From positions 1 to 64,000 of the IMG/VR virus record IMGVR_UViG_3300036852_000134: a stretch of 64,000 nt of DNA. The stretch is one strand, 5' to 3'. Made by a program: the position numbers and the translations under genes. How positions within the stretch are numbered: position 1 is the first letter of the stretch; each line of letters opens with the position of its first letter. The stretch is from a virus. The notes below the pieces were generated by a model. It did not search any database. It saw only the letters and a list, made by a program, of their open reading frames with translations, and was not told the DNA's origin. Below, piece after piece: positions 41,651-48,725 of this stretch.

Positions 41651-42618
41651 GAGTGCCCGCTCCACTTCTGCTTTTCGGCCCTGAGCTTTGCCTGAGCCTC
41701 TTCGACGTAGCCGCGGATGCGCTCCCGCCGGGTTGGTTGGGCGTCTTTGGCTGGCGCCGCAGCGCTCTTAGGCTCGGCCTTCATGCGCTGGGCGATCTTC
41801 GCCCAAGCCTGCAGAGGCTTGGCAACAAGGCCGCCGGTCACCAGATCGGTTTTCAGTTTGTGGTAACTCTGCGCGGTCACGTCCTGACCGAACGTTCGCA
41901 CCGTACTCGCCAGCCACTGCCGAGCGTTGGCCTTCGTGGCGGGAGGTTCCAGCCACTGCTGGATGTCGCCAATCATCAACTCAGCTGAGCCATTCAAGCC
42001 AGCCAGCTCGCCAGCAGGCTCATCGTTGGTTTCTGGGCGCAGACTGCTAGCTAGCCTTCTAGCTAGCTCTTCAGAAGTAATTATCTCCGAAGGAGATTCC
42101 TTATTCCCGTGCGAAGTTATATCCACGCGCGCAGGCGTATGCGCGGGCGCGTCTTGCGCAAGTTCGTCCGTAATTTCTACGGCAGCCACAGCCGTAATTT
42201 GCTCCTCTGATCCGTAGTCCTTACTGGCTTCGTCCGTAACTTTTACGGCTGGCGCCTCCGTAATTGTTACGTTCTGTTCTTTGCGGAACTTGTTCGGATT
42301 GCGCTGGAGCAGATCAGTAAAAGTTACGGGCGTCTCCTTGAAGGCAGGAGATACCTCTATCGTCGTCACGCGACCAATTGTGATCCGCTTGACGATCACC
42401 CACCCCTGCTCGGACAGGTAGCGCTTCCATTTGTTGTAGGTCTTATCGGCGACGCCCTTGGTGTCCATGCCGACGAGCACCGCCAGTTCCTCGTTGGAGG
42501 TGGCTTTGAAGGCGACGGCATAGATCGCCAGCGCGCGGGCCTGGTACGGCACGGCGCTCTCCGACATGCGGTAGAGCCATTCGGCTAGGGAGATGCGGAG
42601 TTCGTTGCTCTTGGTCAT
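41647..42618 (-). CDS. Lambda O-like replication initiator
   Basis: From the ATG at 42618 it has 323 residues. The N-terminal 95 residues form a winged helix (ALAIYAVAFKATSNEELAVLV, then KWKRYLSEQGWVIVKRITIGR), which would bind origin DNA. The middle (about residues 95-200) is acidic and low in structure; it is encoded by the iteron array. The C-terminal 120 residues are helical (QQWLEPPATKANARQWLASTV) and probably bind the helicase or loader. Gene order matches a lambdoid O-P pair. Confidence 0.78.
   Translation of the reverse strand: MTKSNELRISLAEWLYRMSESAVPYQARALAIYAVAFKATSNEELAVLVGMDTKGVADKTYNKWKRYLSEQGWVIVKRITIGRVTTIEVSPAFKETPVTFTDLLQRNPNKFRKEQNVTITEAPAVKVTDEASKDYGSEEQITAVAAVEITDELAQDAPAHTPARVDITSHGNKESPSEIITSEELARRLASSLRPETNDEPAGELAGLNGSAELMIGDIQQWLEPPATKANARQWLASTVRTFGQDVTAQSYHKLKTDLVTGGLVAKPLQAWAKIAQRMKAEPKSAAAPAKDAQPTRRERIRGYVEEAQAKLRAEKQKWSGHS
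42050..42330. repeat. Probable replication origin: iterons plus AT-rich tract
   Basis: Six copies of a partly palindromic 15-mer (consensus CCGTAAYTTTTACGG) start at 42168, 42192, 42212, 42234, 42258 and, in reverse sense, 42315. Spacing is 20-24 bp for the first five, about two helical turns. An AT-richer tract with CTAGCTAG repeats lies at about 42046-42120. The array is inside the initiator gene, as in lambda, where O binds iterons in its own coding sequence. Origin function is an inference. Confidence 0.72.
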
Positions 42619-43070
42619 TTCGCACCACCCCATTCCTCTGGAGTGCGTGCGTACTTACTCCAATTGCATCGCCCACAAGCTGGCGTCAGGTTCTCAACGT
42701 CATCGGTGCCACCTTGAGCATGGGGGATGACGTGGTCGATCTGGTAGCCGTTCCAAGCCGTACGGTCGAATGGGTTCAGCTGCTCGTTGCAGTAGGTGCA
42801 GAATCCGTTCGTCTTCTTCCAGACCTCCCAAGCGAACTGATCTGTTACCCTCCCCCGTTGTCCTACTGCTGGCTGCTCCAATCCCAGGAGCGCAGCCATG
42901 CCAGAGCACTTCTCTTTCGCCTTGATGTCCCTGCTCTTGACGATGTCCAAAATCGCCGCCAGCTTTGCTTCGTCACCCTGTGGATTGTGCGGGGATATCT
43001 TGACTTCTGTGCGGCTTTCATATACCACGGCATCACCTTTGTATGGGTCGGACTTCGCAGGTCTACTCAT
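42615..43070 (-). CDS. HNH endonuclease upstream of the initiator
   Basis: From the ATG at 43070 it has 151 residues. The HNH core is FCTYCNEQL followed by YQIDHVIPHAQGGTDD and NLTPACGRCN. The N-terminal 60 residues are unlike the other HNH proteins. It is ATGA-coupled to the initiator gene. It may be a nuclease of the phage proper (for example, in packaging or repair) or a mobile gene. Confidence 0.82.
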   Translation of the reverse strand: MSRPAKSDPYKGDAVVYESRTEVKISPHNPQGDEAKLAAILDIVKSRDIKAKEKCSGMAALLGLEQPAVGQRGRVTDQFAWEVWKKTNGFCTYCNEQLNPFDRTAWNGYQIDHVIPHAQGGTDDVENLTPACGRCNWSKYARTPEEWGGAK

Positions 43071-43145
43071 CACCACGCTCAGGCTGGCACCCCGAGCGAC
43101 ACTCTCCAGAAGGCTCCTACCGGCAAGTGGGAGCCTTCAATCATT

Positions 43146-43370
43146 TCAGGCCTCTCGATCCTCCCTATCCTCCCTCCTGGACCAGGCGAGCGCGTAGGCG
43201 CAGACGGCGACAATCCCGCAGCAGATGAGGTTGACGAGGCCCCACTTGAGATACTCCGGCCATAGGTCGAAGCCGGTGATGTCCCTGTAGGTGATGATGG
43301 CGACGGCGCCGTAGGTGGCGAGAAGGATGCCGCCTAGGAAGGCGATGTCCTTGAGGTGGCGGAGGGTCAT
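43146..43370 (-). CDS. Small two-helix membrane protein
   Basis: A 74-residue protein with two membrane segments (DIAFLGGILLATYGAVAII and WGLVNLICCGIVAVCAYALA) and a charged end (RREDREDREA). It overlaps the next gene by 4 nt. Function unknown. Confidence 0.65.
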   Translation of the reverse strand: MTLRHLKDIAFLGGILLATYGAVAIITYRDITGFDLWPEYLKWGLVNLICCGIVAVCAYALAWSRREDREDREA

Positions 43371-43585
43371 GACGTGCCCCTGTGCGTGTCTACTGTGATG
43401 CAGGTCTCAGCACGCTCACGGAGCCACTGGGCGGTGGCGCGCGGGGAGCCTCTGCGATCATCCCGGCCATTGGCGAAGCCGTGCCGGTAGCTGTAGCTGC
43501 GGTTGGCGGACGGCTCCGGCGCGTCACGGTCGTACCCGTCCATGAACCCCTGCATCATCTCGTCTTCGGCCTCCTTGCGGGTCAT
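43367..43585 (-). CDS. Small acidic/basic hypothetical protein
   Basis: A 72-residue polar protein with KEAEDEMMQGFMDGYDRD and SYSYRHGFANGRDD, a pattern seen in short phage early proteins of unknown function. It is coupled to both neighbours by 4-nt overlaps. Confidence 0.6.
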   Translation of the reverse strand: MTRKEAEDEMMQGFMDGYDRDAPEPSANRSYSYRHGFANGRDDRRGSPRATAQWLRERAETCITVDTHRGTS

Positions 43586-43680
43586 GACCTTCCCCTGATT
43601 TTGGCGACCAAGCTTCGGAGCCAGAATGCAAGCCGATCAAGATAGGGATCGAGGGGACGGGGCTTGAGGTAGTGGGTCAT
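43582..43680 (-). CDS. 32-residue peptide
   Basis: A short frame MTHYLKPRPLDPYLDRLAFW... that is ATGA-coupled at both ends, to 43677-43898 and 43367-43585. The two overlaps make it a likely real gene despite its length. It is amphipathic and basic. Confidence 0.5.
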   Translation of the reverse strand: MTHYLKPRPLDPYLDRLAFWLRSLVAKIRGRS

Positions 43681-43898
43681 GCGGCCTGCTCCTGCGCTGG
43701 AGAGGCTTCCTCGGATGGCGTCGGATCCAGAAGGTCGGCTGCGCGCTCGAACTCCGCAGCCCTGTCTAAGTAGCCTGCTGCGTCGCTTCTGGCCTCAGCT
43801 ACGCGCTGCCCCCACATCTCAGCGTCCCTATCCCTATCAACGGCCGCGCTGCGGAATGCGGCTGCTCTCTCCCTCAGATGCTTCGACGCTTGGTTCAT
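43677..43898 (-). CDS. Small helical protein
   Basis: A 73-residue Ala/Arg/Glu-rich, fully helical protein (HLRERAAAFRSAAVDRDRDAE in part). Probably a coiled coil. Not recognised. Confidence 0.6.
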   Translation of the reverse strand: MNQASKHLRERAAAFRSAAVDRDRDAEMWGQRVAEARSDAAGYLDRAAEFERAADLLDPTPSEEASPAQEQAA

Positions 43899-43912
43899 TG
43901 TCTTTCCCTTTC

Positions 43913-44003
43913 GCTTCAGGCGTCAGTGGAGCGGAGATGGACGAAGGCGGGTGCTGCAAAGCCCTAAACACCGCCCTCTAGTGCCCATCTCCGCACCGCT
44001 GAA
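43913..44003 (-). ncRNA. Nested stem structure between small genes
   Basis: GCGGAGATGG (43931-43940) pairs with CCATCTCCGC (43985-43994), a 10-bp perfect stem. Inside, GGCGG+GTG (43946-43953) pairs with CACCGCC (43969-43975) with one bulge. Outside, CTTCA pairs with TGAAG. It lies downstream of the gene at 44007-44171 in the sense of transcription. It could be a processed RNA or a regulatory element. Confidence 0.45.
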
Positions 44004-44006
44004 GCC

Positions 44007-44171
44007 TCAATTCGGCTTGACTTGATATTCTTCGGTCGAGCCGTCTGGATTGACTTTGAGGTGACGACACTTCGGGCAACCGGCCTCTGCGGCTTGGACG
44101 GCTGCATCGCCTTCCAGGTCGCATTCTGGCGGCCCAGCACAGACGATTACTTCCGGTCTCTCGTTGTTCAT
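44007..44171 (-). CDS. Small Cys-rich protein
   Basis: A 54-residue frame (MNNERPEVIVCAGPPECDLEG, first part) with four Cys, two in a CPKC knuckle, likely binding zinc. Protein-like codon use supports it. The ribosome site is weak. Function unknown. Confidence 0.6.
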   Translation of the reverse strand: MNNERPEVIVCAGPPECDLEGDAAVQAAEAGCPKCRHLKVNPDGSTEEYQVKPN

Positions 44172-44355
44172 TGGCGCTATCCCCGGCAGTGCCGGCTCAA
44201 CTCCGTAGAGTTGAACCGGCTACCGTCCTTTGTGGTGAACACGGTGCTTACTCACACGCTACCTACGGACCCCATTCTCATTCAGCCGGCACACTGGCGC
44301 GTCCGCACTCATCCAGACTAGGACCCGGCCAGCACCCATTGAGTGCGCCGGCAGA
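44172..44355. other. Gene-free stretch with a strong hairpin
   Basis: About 185 bp between two minus-strand genes. GCCGG+CAACTC (44191-44203) pairs with GAGTTG+CCGGC (44208-44220), with a 2x2 internal loop. GCCGGC copies near 44287 and 44347 with flanking CACT/AGTG could pair over 55 nt. There is no T-run for a terminator on either strand. Confidence 0.4.
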
Positions 44356-45462
44356 TCAGACCAGAGCGTGAAGGCCTCCATTCCTCCGCGGCGTGTAAGT
44401 GAGGGAGTTGGCGCGACCCTTGCGGTCGGCCTTCACCTTCCCCCTTCCCTTGAGCCTCTGGATGTCGCGAGAAACCTTGGCCTCTGAAACGCGCAGGGCG
44501 TCAGCGATGACCCTTTGGCTGGTCACGCTCGGGTTGGTTGCAAGGAACTCCTCGACGGAGGCGTACTTGGGTTGCAGGGTCAATGGAACGGTAGGCCTCG
44601 GGGCGGGCGCCGGTACTCGCGGCGGATCGCTACTCACTTTGTGCAAAGGTTCCGGGGCTGCCTGCAACTGTGGGGGAGCCGCGATCTTTGCAGGGAGATC
44701 GACAACGTTTTCACCCCTCGGTGCAATCGTTGCAGGCTGCGATTTGTCTTTGCCGCCAGAGCCTTCCGGAGAGCCTGCAAGCTTCCGCCCGTTCGGGGCC
44801 GTCGGTTCCGGGTTCCATGAAAGCAAGAAGCCTGCACCGGGGAAGCCTATCATTTTCAGGAAGATGATCAGGATTGCAAAGTAGGCCGAGCGGATCTGCT
44901 GGACCGTTTCAAGGCTCACTCCCAACTTCGATGCAATGATTTCAGCTCCGGCGTCGGGGGCGACGATGACTTTCACCTCAGCATCGCGGAAGGATTTGAT
45001 CGCCTCCTGCGAGCCGTAGATGAAATCCTCACGTGCCGCGCTCGTCTTTGCCTTGCCGGCAAAGGTTGCCATCTTGCCGACGCTGTCCCTTGCAAGCTTG
45101 TCGGCATCTGCGATGCGCTCATTGGTGGTGGCGCGCGTCTTGCTCGCTGAGATCGCCTCGGTTGCCTGGAAGCTGTAGACGGAGTTGGCGGACCAACCCG
45201 CGCTAGCCACTAGCGCTATCCCAAAGATGAAGGCCCAACCCCACCGGCGATTCCCAGCGCAGACGCCGGCCGCGAGCCCGCAGAACAGCAAGCCCATCAC
45301 GTCGATGGAGACAGAGCCGACGCTGTTGATGATCTTGCCGGCGACAGTCACGCCTTGGTGGCCGCCCTGGAACCAATTCGTCACACCAGTCAAGATCAGG
45401 AGGGCGATGCTGCCGGCCAGCACCCCCCAGCCGCAAATCCTGAATTTCAAAGTCTGCGACAT
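44356..45462 (-). CDS. Membrane protein with coiled coil and C-terminal winged helix
   Basis: A 368-residue protein from the ATG at 45462 (a GTG 9 nt upstream is possible). It has three membrane helices in the first 100 residues, a charged region about 105-170, one more hydrophobic helix (AYFAILIIFLKMIGFPGAGF), a Pro-rich linker, and a C-terminal winged helix (TSQRVIADALRVSEAKVSRD, then RLKGRGKVKADRKGR). A membrane protein with a DNA-binding end could sense envelope state or tether DNA. It is related in layout to 31414-32160. Confidence 0.68.
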   Translation of the reverse strand: MSQTLKFRICGWGVLAGSIALLILTGVTNWFQGGHQGVTVAGKIINSVGSVSIDVMGLLFCGLAAGVCAGNRRWGWAFIFGIALVASAGWSANSVYSFQATEAISASKTRATTNERIADADKLARDSVGKMATFAGKAKTSAAREDFIYGSQEAIKSFRDAEVKVIVAPDAGAEIIASKLGVSLETVQQIRSAYFAILIIFLKMIGFPGAGFLLSWNPEPTAPNGRKLAGSPEGSGGKDKSQPATIAPRGENVVDLPAKIAAPPQLQAAPEPLHKVSSDPPRVPAPAPRPTVPLTLQPKYASVEEFLATNPSVTSQRVIADALRVSEAKVSRDIQRLKGRGKVKADRKGRANSLTYTPRRNGGLHALV

Positions 45463-45522
45463 GCGCTGCACCTATGCTTGTTCTTGAACCTGTGGGGACG
45501 CAACGCACTCGACTTGGAAGGC

Positions 45523-46071
45523 TCACGCTGCCTCCAACTCTCTCTCGACAACTGGGGCAGGCGCGGAGACTGCTGGTGGCGTGCGCGGGCGCACGGGGGT
45601 GTACGCACGGGCGTGATGGCCGGCGCAGTAGGCCGACACCGGGATGCCCGGAAGCCCCATGCGGTCTAGGCCGCAGAATAGAGGCTCATGCGCGCCGACC
45701 GCTGCGGGGTCGCCAACTGGCCATTTGCAGTGCTTGAGATCCAGGTCGGCAAAGCTGATACGGGCCTTGTCGTCTGCCGCAGGCATGGGGAGTGGCGCCG
45801 GTTCCATCGGTGGACTGCGCACCATGTTGGGGGACGTGACGAAAACGAAGGGCTTACCCTTGCTTTTCGGCTTGGGCTGCCCCTTGGGTGGGACGCGGCG
45901 GCTGTATTTGATGCGTGACTTGGTGGCGCGGCCGGCGAGACCGAGGCGGTGGATCTTGCCAATCACGCCGTTGCGCGTCACGCCGCCCAGCCGGCCAGCG
46001 ATCTGGCTGCAGCTGAAGCCGTCGGCCCAGAGGCGCTTCAGGGCGGCGGTGCGCTCGTCATTCCACCTCAT
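45523..46071 (-). CDS. gcrA: GcrA-family cell-cycle regulator homologue
   Basis: A 182-residue protein starting MRWNDERTAALKRLWADGF, then SCSQIAGRLGG, TRNGVIGKIHRLGL. This is the GcrA N-terminal DNA-binding domain. In Caulobacter and relatives GcrA works with sigma-70 at promoters methylated at GANTC. The C-terminal half (CKWPVGDP, then CGL...GMPVSAYCAGH-like segment) fits GcrA's sigma-binding region. A phage copy could redirect host or phage promoters. The family call is firm; the effect is inferred. Confidence 0.88.
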   Translation of the reverse strand: MRWNDERTAALKRLWADGFSCSQIAGRLGGVTRNGVIGKIHRLGLAGRATKSRIKYSRRVPPKGQPKPKSKGKPFVFVTSPNMVRSPPMEPAPLPMPAADDKARISFADLDLKHCKWPVGDPAAVGAHEPLFCGLDRMGLPGIPVSAYCAGHHARAYTPVRPRTPPAVSAPAPVVERELEAA

Positions 46072-46406
46072 GACGCGCGAGCCTCCGCGCGGCGCTCGCA
46101 GTAGGCGCGCTGCGACTGCCTCCTGCGCTCGATGAATTCCGGGTCTGCCCGGTTCCGCTCACGGTACGCCCTGACTATTCGCTTCTTGCGTTCGCGGAAC
46201 TCCGGGTCGTTGCGGTAGCGCTCAACCTTGTATTTCCTATCCCGCGCGACGTCGCACGGCAGCTGCATCGGGTTGCCGCTAGGGCTTGTGTGCTGCCGCA
46301 CCCGGTGAACGTAGGCGTAACTGAACCCGGTAAGCCGCACGATCTCAGCGTTGCTGAGGTGCAGGAGCTTCCGGATCTGATCTGCTTTGCTGAGTTGCGT
46401 CGCCAT
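46068..46406 (-). CDS. HTH protein with basic tail
   Basis: About 112 residues. The N-terminal 40 (QLSKADQIRKLLHLSNAEIV, then RLTGFSYAYVHRVRQ) form a helix-turn-helix. The remainder is Arg/Glu-rich with two related copies of DPEFRERKKR/DPEFIERRRQ. It overlaps the GcrA gene by 4 nt, so the two may be one regulatory unit. Confidence 0.65.
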   Translation of the reverse strand: MATQLSKADQIRKLLHLSNAEIVRLTGFSYAYVHRVRQHTSPSGNPMQLPCDVARDRKYKVERYRNDPEFRERKKRIVRAYRERNRADPEFIERRRQSQRAYCERRAEARAS

Positions 46407-46508
46407 CACGATGCCCTAATCTGTCTCGATACTGACGCAACGCGGGGTCCGAAAGTGGGGAGAGCCTTTTGAACTCTCCCCCAAACGCAGTTAGGCGGCG
46501 CGGACTGA

Positions 46509-46682
46509 TTAGCTGGCGAACGATATGTCCACCCTCTCGGGCAGCCCTGCAGTACCAACCAGCGGCATCAGTCCTTCTCTTGAGGTGCGACCGCCACCGA
46601 ACATGGCCGCCCCATGGGAGAGGTACGCAGGGACCACGCCTTGCGGCGCCGCGATTTCGACGGGCAGCTCAGCGGAGATCAA
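46509..46682 (-). CDS. Small protein, probable TTG start, inside a stem-loop
   Basis: A 57-residue frame (ISAELPVEIAAPQGVVPAYL, first part) ending ERVDISFAS, with strong third-position GC, as in a real gene. No ATG is available; TTG at 46682 is the best start. In the transcript the start lies in the loop of the 16-bp stem 46778-46763/46665-46650, which could control translation. Function unknown. Confidence 0.45.
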   Translation of the reverse strand: MISAELPVEIAAPQGVVPAYLSHGAAMFGGGRTSREGLMPLVGTAGLPERVDISFAS

Positions 46683-46778
46683 CCCGCCTATCGGCTTGGC
46701 CTAGGTTCGGAGGCATCGTTGCCGGGCCGCCCCAGCTCATCCCCCTCGGTCTAGGCTTCGTCGCCCGTCGAAATCGCG
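46650..46778. repeat. 16-bp perfect inverted repeat
   Basis: CGCGATTTCGACGGGC (46650-46665) and GCCCGTCGAAATCGCG (46763-46778) are exact reverse complements with 97 bp between. As RNA it is a 16-bp stem; as DNA it could be a site for inversion or protein binding. Confidence 0.7.
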
Positions 46779-47023
46779 CCGACGCCAGGAAACTCAAACG
46801 CGACTTATGCTGACGTACTTGTCCACAACCGTTGTGCGCTGCCGATCAGAACCTTGACCGTCATACCCCCGTCACATTCCGCCTTGACGCTGCATCTTTA
46901 CTGTGCACAGTGCTTGCGCAGAGCTTCTGCGTGCGGGACGCTCAGGGGTGGGCAACAACAAACAACGTCGGCGCACTCGACATACGCGGGTAACTCGGGA
47001 TGCAACTGACACTGAGAGACTAC

Positions 47024-47323
47024 TTACGCAGCCGCGCGCTCGGATTGACGCTTAGGGCGCGGCTTCTGGCCTTGCTTACGTAGAGTTTCGTTGGCCTTGT
47101 GCAGGTCGCTCTCCGTGACTTCACAGGCCGACATAACGAAGCTCCAGTGCCGCTCAGGAATGCCAATCTCGAACCACGAGTAGATCGACTTCTCGGCGAC
47201 CGCCTGGTCTGGCCGTAGCTTCCTGCTGCGCACGAGTTCCCTCATGTGAGCATGCAGCCCCTTCGGGCCGCCTGCTCTCTGGATGATCTCGCGAACGTCG
47301 AGGGTGCTCATGCTTGTCACCAT
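47024..47323 (-). CDS. Cro-like DNA-binding protein
   Basis: About 99 residues from the ATG at 47323 (one at 47311 is also possible). MSTLDVREIIQRAGGPKGLH and EKSIYSWFEIGIPERHWSF read as a HTH-like protein that recognises DNA (YSWFEIGIP is the recognition-turn form seen in Cro/CII-like proteins). It is divergent from the repressor with a 76-bp gap, the layout of a lysis-lysogeny switch. Confidence 0.7.
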   Translation of the reverse strand: MVTSMSTLDVREIIQRAGGPKGLHAHMRELVRSRKLRPDQAVAEKSIYSWFEIGIPERHWSFVMSACEVTESDLHKANETLRKQGQKPRPKRQSERAAA

Positions 47324-47399
47324 AATCTGAGATTTTCGGAATTGCAAGCCGAGAAAATTGGAAGCATGGTGTCACGGTTAGCGGCTAAAGTCCGAACCC
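47324..47399. promoter_or_regulatory. Switch region between cro-like and repressor genes
   Basis: A 76-bp divergent gap. It contains an imperfect inverted repeat ATTTTCGG (47332-47339) and CCGAGAAAAT (47349-47358). The 7-mer TTCGGAA (47335-47341) recurs twice downstream of the repressor gene. This is the likely operator. Confidence 0.55.
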
Positions 47400-48023
47400 A
47401 TGAAATGGTGGGAACGACTAGGCCGCGTGGTGGAAGCACGCAAACTGTCCGTCGAGGAAATCTCGGCGCGCTCGGGCGTGCCTGTGAAGAGTGTGTACGG
47501 GTACATCAATGGTGACGTTGAGAATCCGCGTGGGGATGTCATCAAGAGACTGGCGGAAGCTATTGGTATGTCTGAGCAGGAGCTGCGCTACGGAAGTGGT
47601 CCCCAACACCTAGTCACAGCTAAACGCATCCCGTTGTTGGATATGCACAAATTGGGCAAGCTTAAGGTTGGAGAGAACCCTCTGTCACAGTGGGACGGGG
47701 TCTCTACGGCCGAAGTTCCTGTAGAGATTCCAGAGGGTTGCTTCGCCGTTCTCCTGGCTGACGAGAGCATGGAGCCAGAGTTCAAGAAGGGCTCAGTCAT
47801 CATCTGCGACCCGAACGCGCCCATCATTCCAGGCAAGTACGTCGTCGTCGTCATGCCCGATAGCGAGGATGCCTTGTTCGGCCGGTTCAGGCCTGTGGGC
47901 TACAAGGATCTCCGGCGCTTTACGCTCATCCGAACCGGTGAGGACTATCCCGAGATCGAGTTCGGCGCGAAGGTGAAGGGTTTCATCATCGCCCGCGCCA
48001 TCAAGCACGTCCGGGACATCTAA
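47400..48023 (+). CDS. CI-like repressor, S24 peptidase fold
   Basis: A 207-residue protein. Residues 1-65 are a HTH (LSVEEISARSGVPVKSVYGY). Residues about 85-207 are a LexA/CI-type domain with LADESMEPEFKKGS, where Ser123 is the normal nucleophile. At the place of the catalytic Lys (TVK/TFK in LexA and CI) the sequence reads ALFGRFR, with Gly161, so self-cleavage after RecA activation may not occur. It probably keeps lysogeny by binding TTCGGAA-type sites on both sides. Confidence 0.88.
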   Translation: MKWWERLGRVVEARKLSVEEISARSGVPVKSVYGYINGDVENPRGDVIKRLAEAIGMSEQELRYGSGPQHLVTAKRIPLLDMHKLGKLKVGENPLSQWDGVSTAEVPVEIPEGCFAVLLADESMEPEFKKGSVIICDPNAPIIPGKYVVVVMPDSEDALFGRFRPVGYKDLRRFTLIRTGEDYPEIEFGAKVKGFIIARAIKHVRDI

Positions 48024-48308
48024 ACCACCCTTACAACTTGTGCTGACAACCGTGGCCACAAAGCCACGGCTGACTTGCTGCGACGGGCGTTCTGAGTTTT
48101 TCGGAAGATTTTTATTGACGGTTCCCGGAAATTCGGAAATATTCAGAACAACACCGACACGGGTGTTCGGCTTCCACGCCGCTGACCGCAGGCTTCCCAG
48201 AGCGCCCTGCTCACTTGCGGCGCGGTCAGAGGGGTGAGGCGGCCCGCAGTCCCCTCCGCTAGCAGCGGCCCGTGTCGGTGCCGCCTTGGTTGAGGATGGA
48301 GAGATTGC
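48024..48308 (+). promoter_or_regulatory. Early promoter with operator repeats
   Basis: TTGACG (48115-48120), 17 bp, then AATATT (48138-48143) form a fair plus-strand promoter. TTCGGAA lies at 48100-48106 and again at 48132-48138 within the spacer and -10, so the repressor would block the polymerase. The next 150 bp up to the first early gene are GC-rich with short stems and no gene. Confidence 0.6.
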
Positions 48309-48521
48309 ATGCCACTCGACACCAGCTTTGAGACCTACGCGCCTCGTTTCGAGAAGTCGTCCGACCTCCTCTACTACCAGCTCAAGCTGGTCGAGTGCCG
48401 CCTCTCCGGAGATCGCCGCAACGTCCCCTGGTTCCTGCGCTGCGCCGCTAGCTACCGCGAGCGCGACGTGCACTCCGAGCCTCACGACCATGGTGATTGG
48501 CTCGATCGGTGCGGATGGTGA
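48309..48521 (+). CDS. First early gene, hypothetical
   Basis: A 70-residue protein with ETYAPRFEKSSDLLYYQLKL and a Cys/Arg-rich middle. GGAGAGA lies upstream of the ATG. The layout suggests it is the first gene of the rightward early operon. Not recognised. Confidence 0.6.
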   Translation: MPLDTSFETYAPRFEKSSDLLYYQLKLVECRLSGDRRNVPWFLRCAASYRERDVHSEPHDHGDWLDRCGW

Positions 48522-48526
48522 GCGCC

Positions 48527-48724
48527 ATGACCGTCTCCTTCTCCAAGACATTCCCCGACTACCGCGCTGCCGCCATGTGGTGCACCGCCCACGACTTTGA
48601 TGGCGCTGTGATCGCTGACGCCCCCAACGGCGGCGTGATCGTCACCCTGTACGACGCCAACGCGATTGCCGCCATTGAGGCGGAGACGCAGGCGAGAGCC
48701 AAGATGACACCGGAGGCTGCGTAA
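48527..48724 (+). CDS. Small early protein
   Basis: About 65 residues from the ATG at 48527 (an ATG at 48515 is also possible). TFPDYRAAAMWCTAHDFDGA and a C-terminal helix. Not recognised. Confidence 0.6.
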   Translation: MTVSFSKTFPDYRAAAMWCTAHDFDGAVIADAPNGGVIVTLYDANAIAAIEAETQARAKMTPEAA

Positions 48725-48725
48725 A

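Larger units (their letters stand above)
46410..47023. other. 614-bp region, mostly non-coding, rich in inverted repeats
   Basis: Aside from the small gene at 46509-46682 and a 23-codon frame at 46669-46740 on the minus strand, I see no good gene. Stems present: GGGGAGAG/CTCTCCCC at 46457-46481; CCCTGC(A)GTACC with GGTACGCAGGG at 46545-46556/46622-46632; a 16-bp perfect pair at 46650-46665/46763-46778; and inner GCCTAG/CTAGGC (46699-46704/46751-46756). The right part, 46800-47023, is AT-richer and may hold promoters for the leftward operon. Confidence 0.5.

Noticed and set aside
46469-46813. A 114-codon plus-strand frame in the gap left of the switch.
   Set aside because: Arg/Pro/Cys-rich shadow composition; the stem-loops and a minus-strand frame explain the region better.
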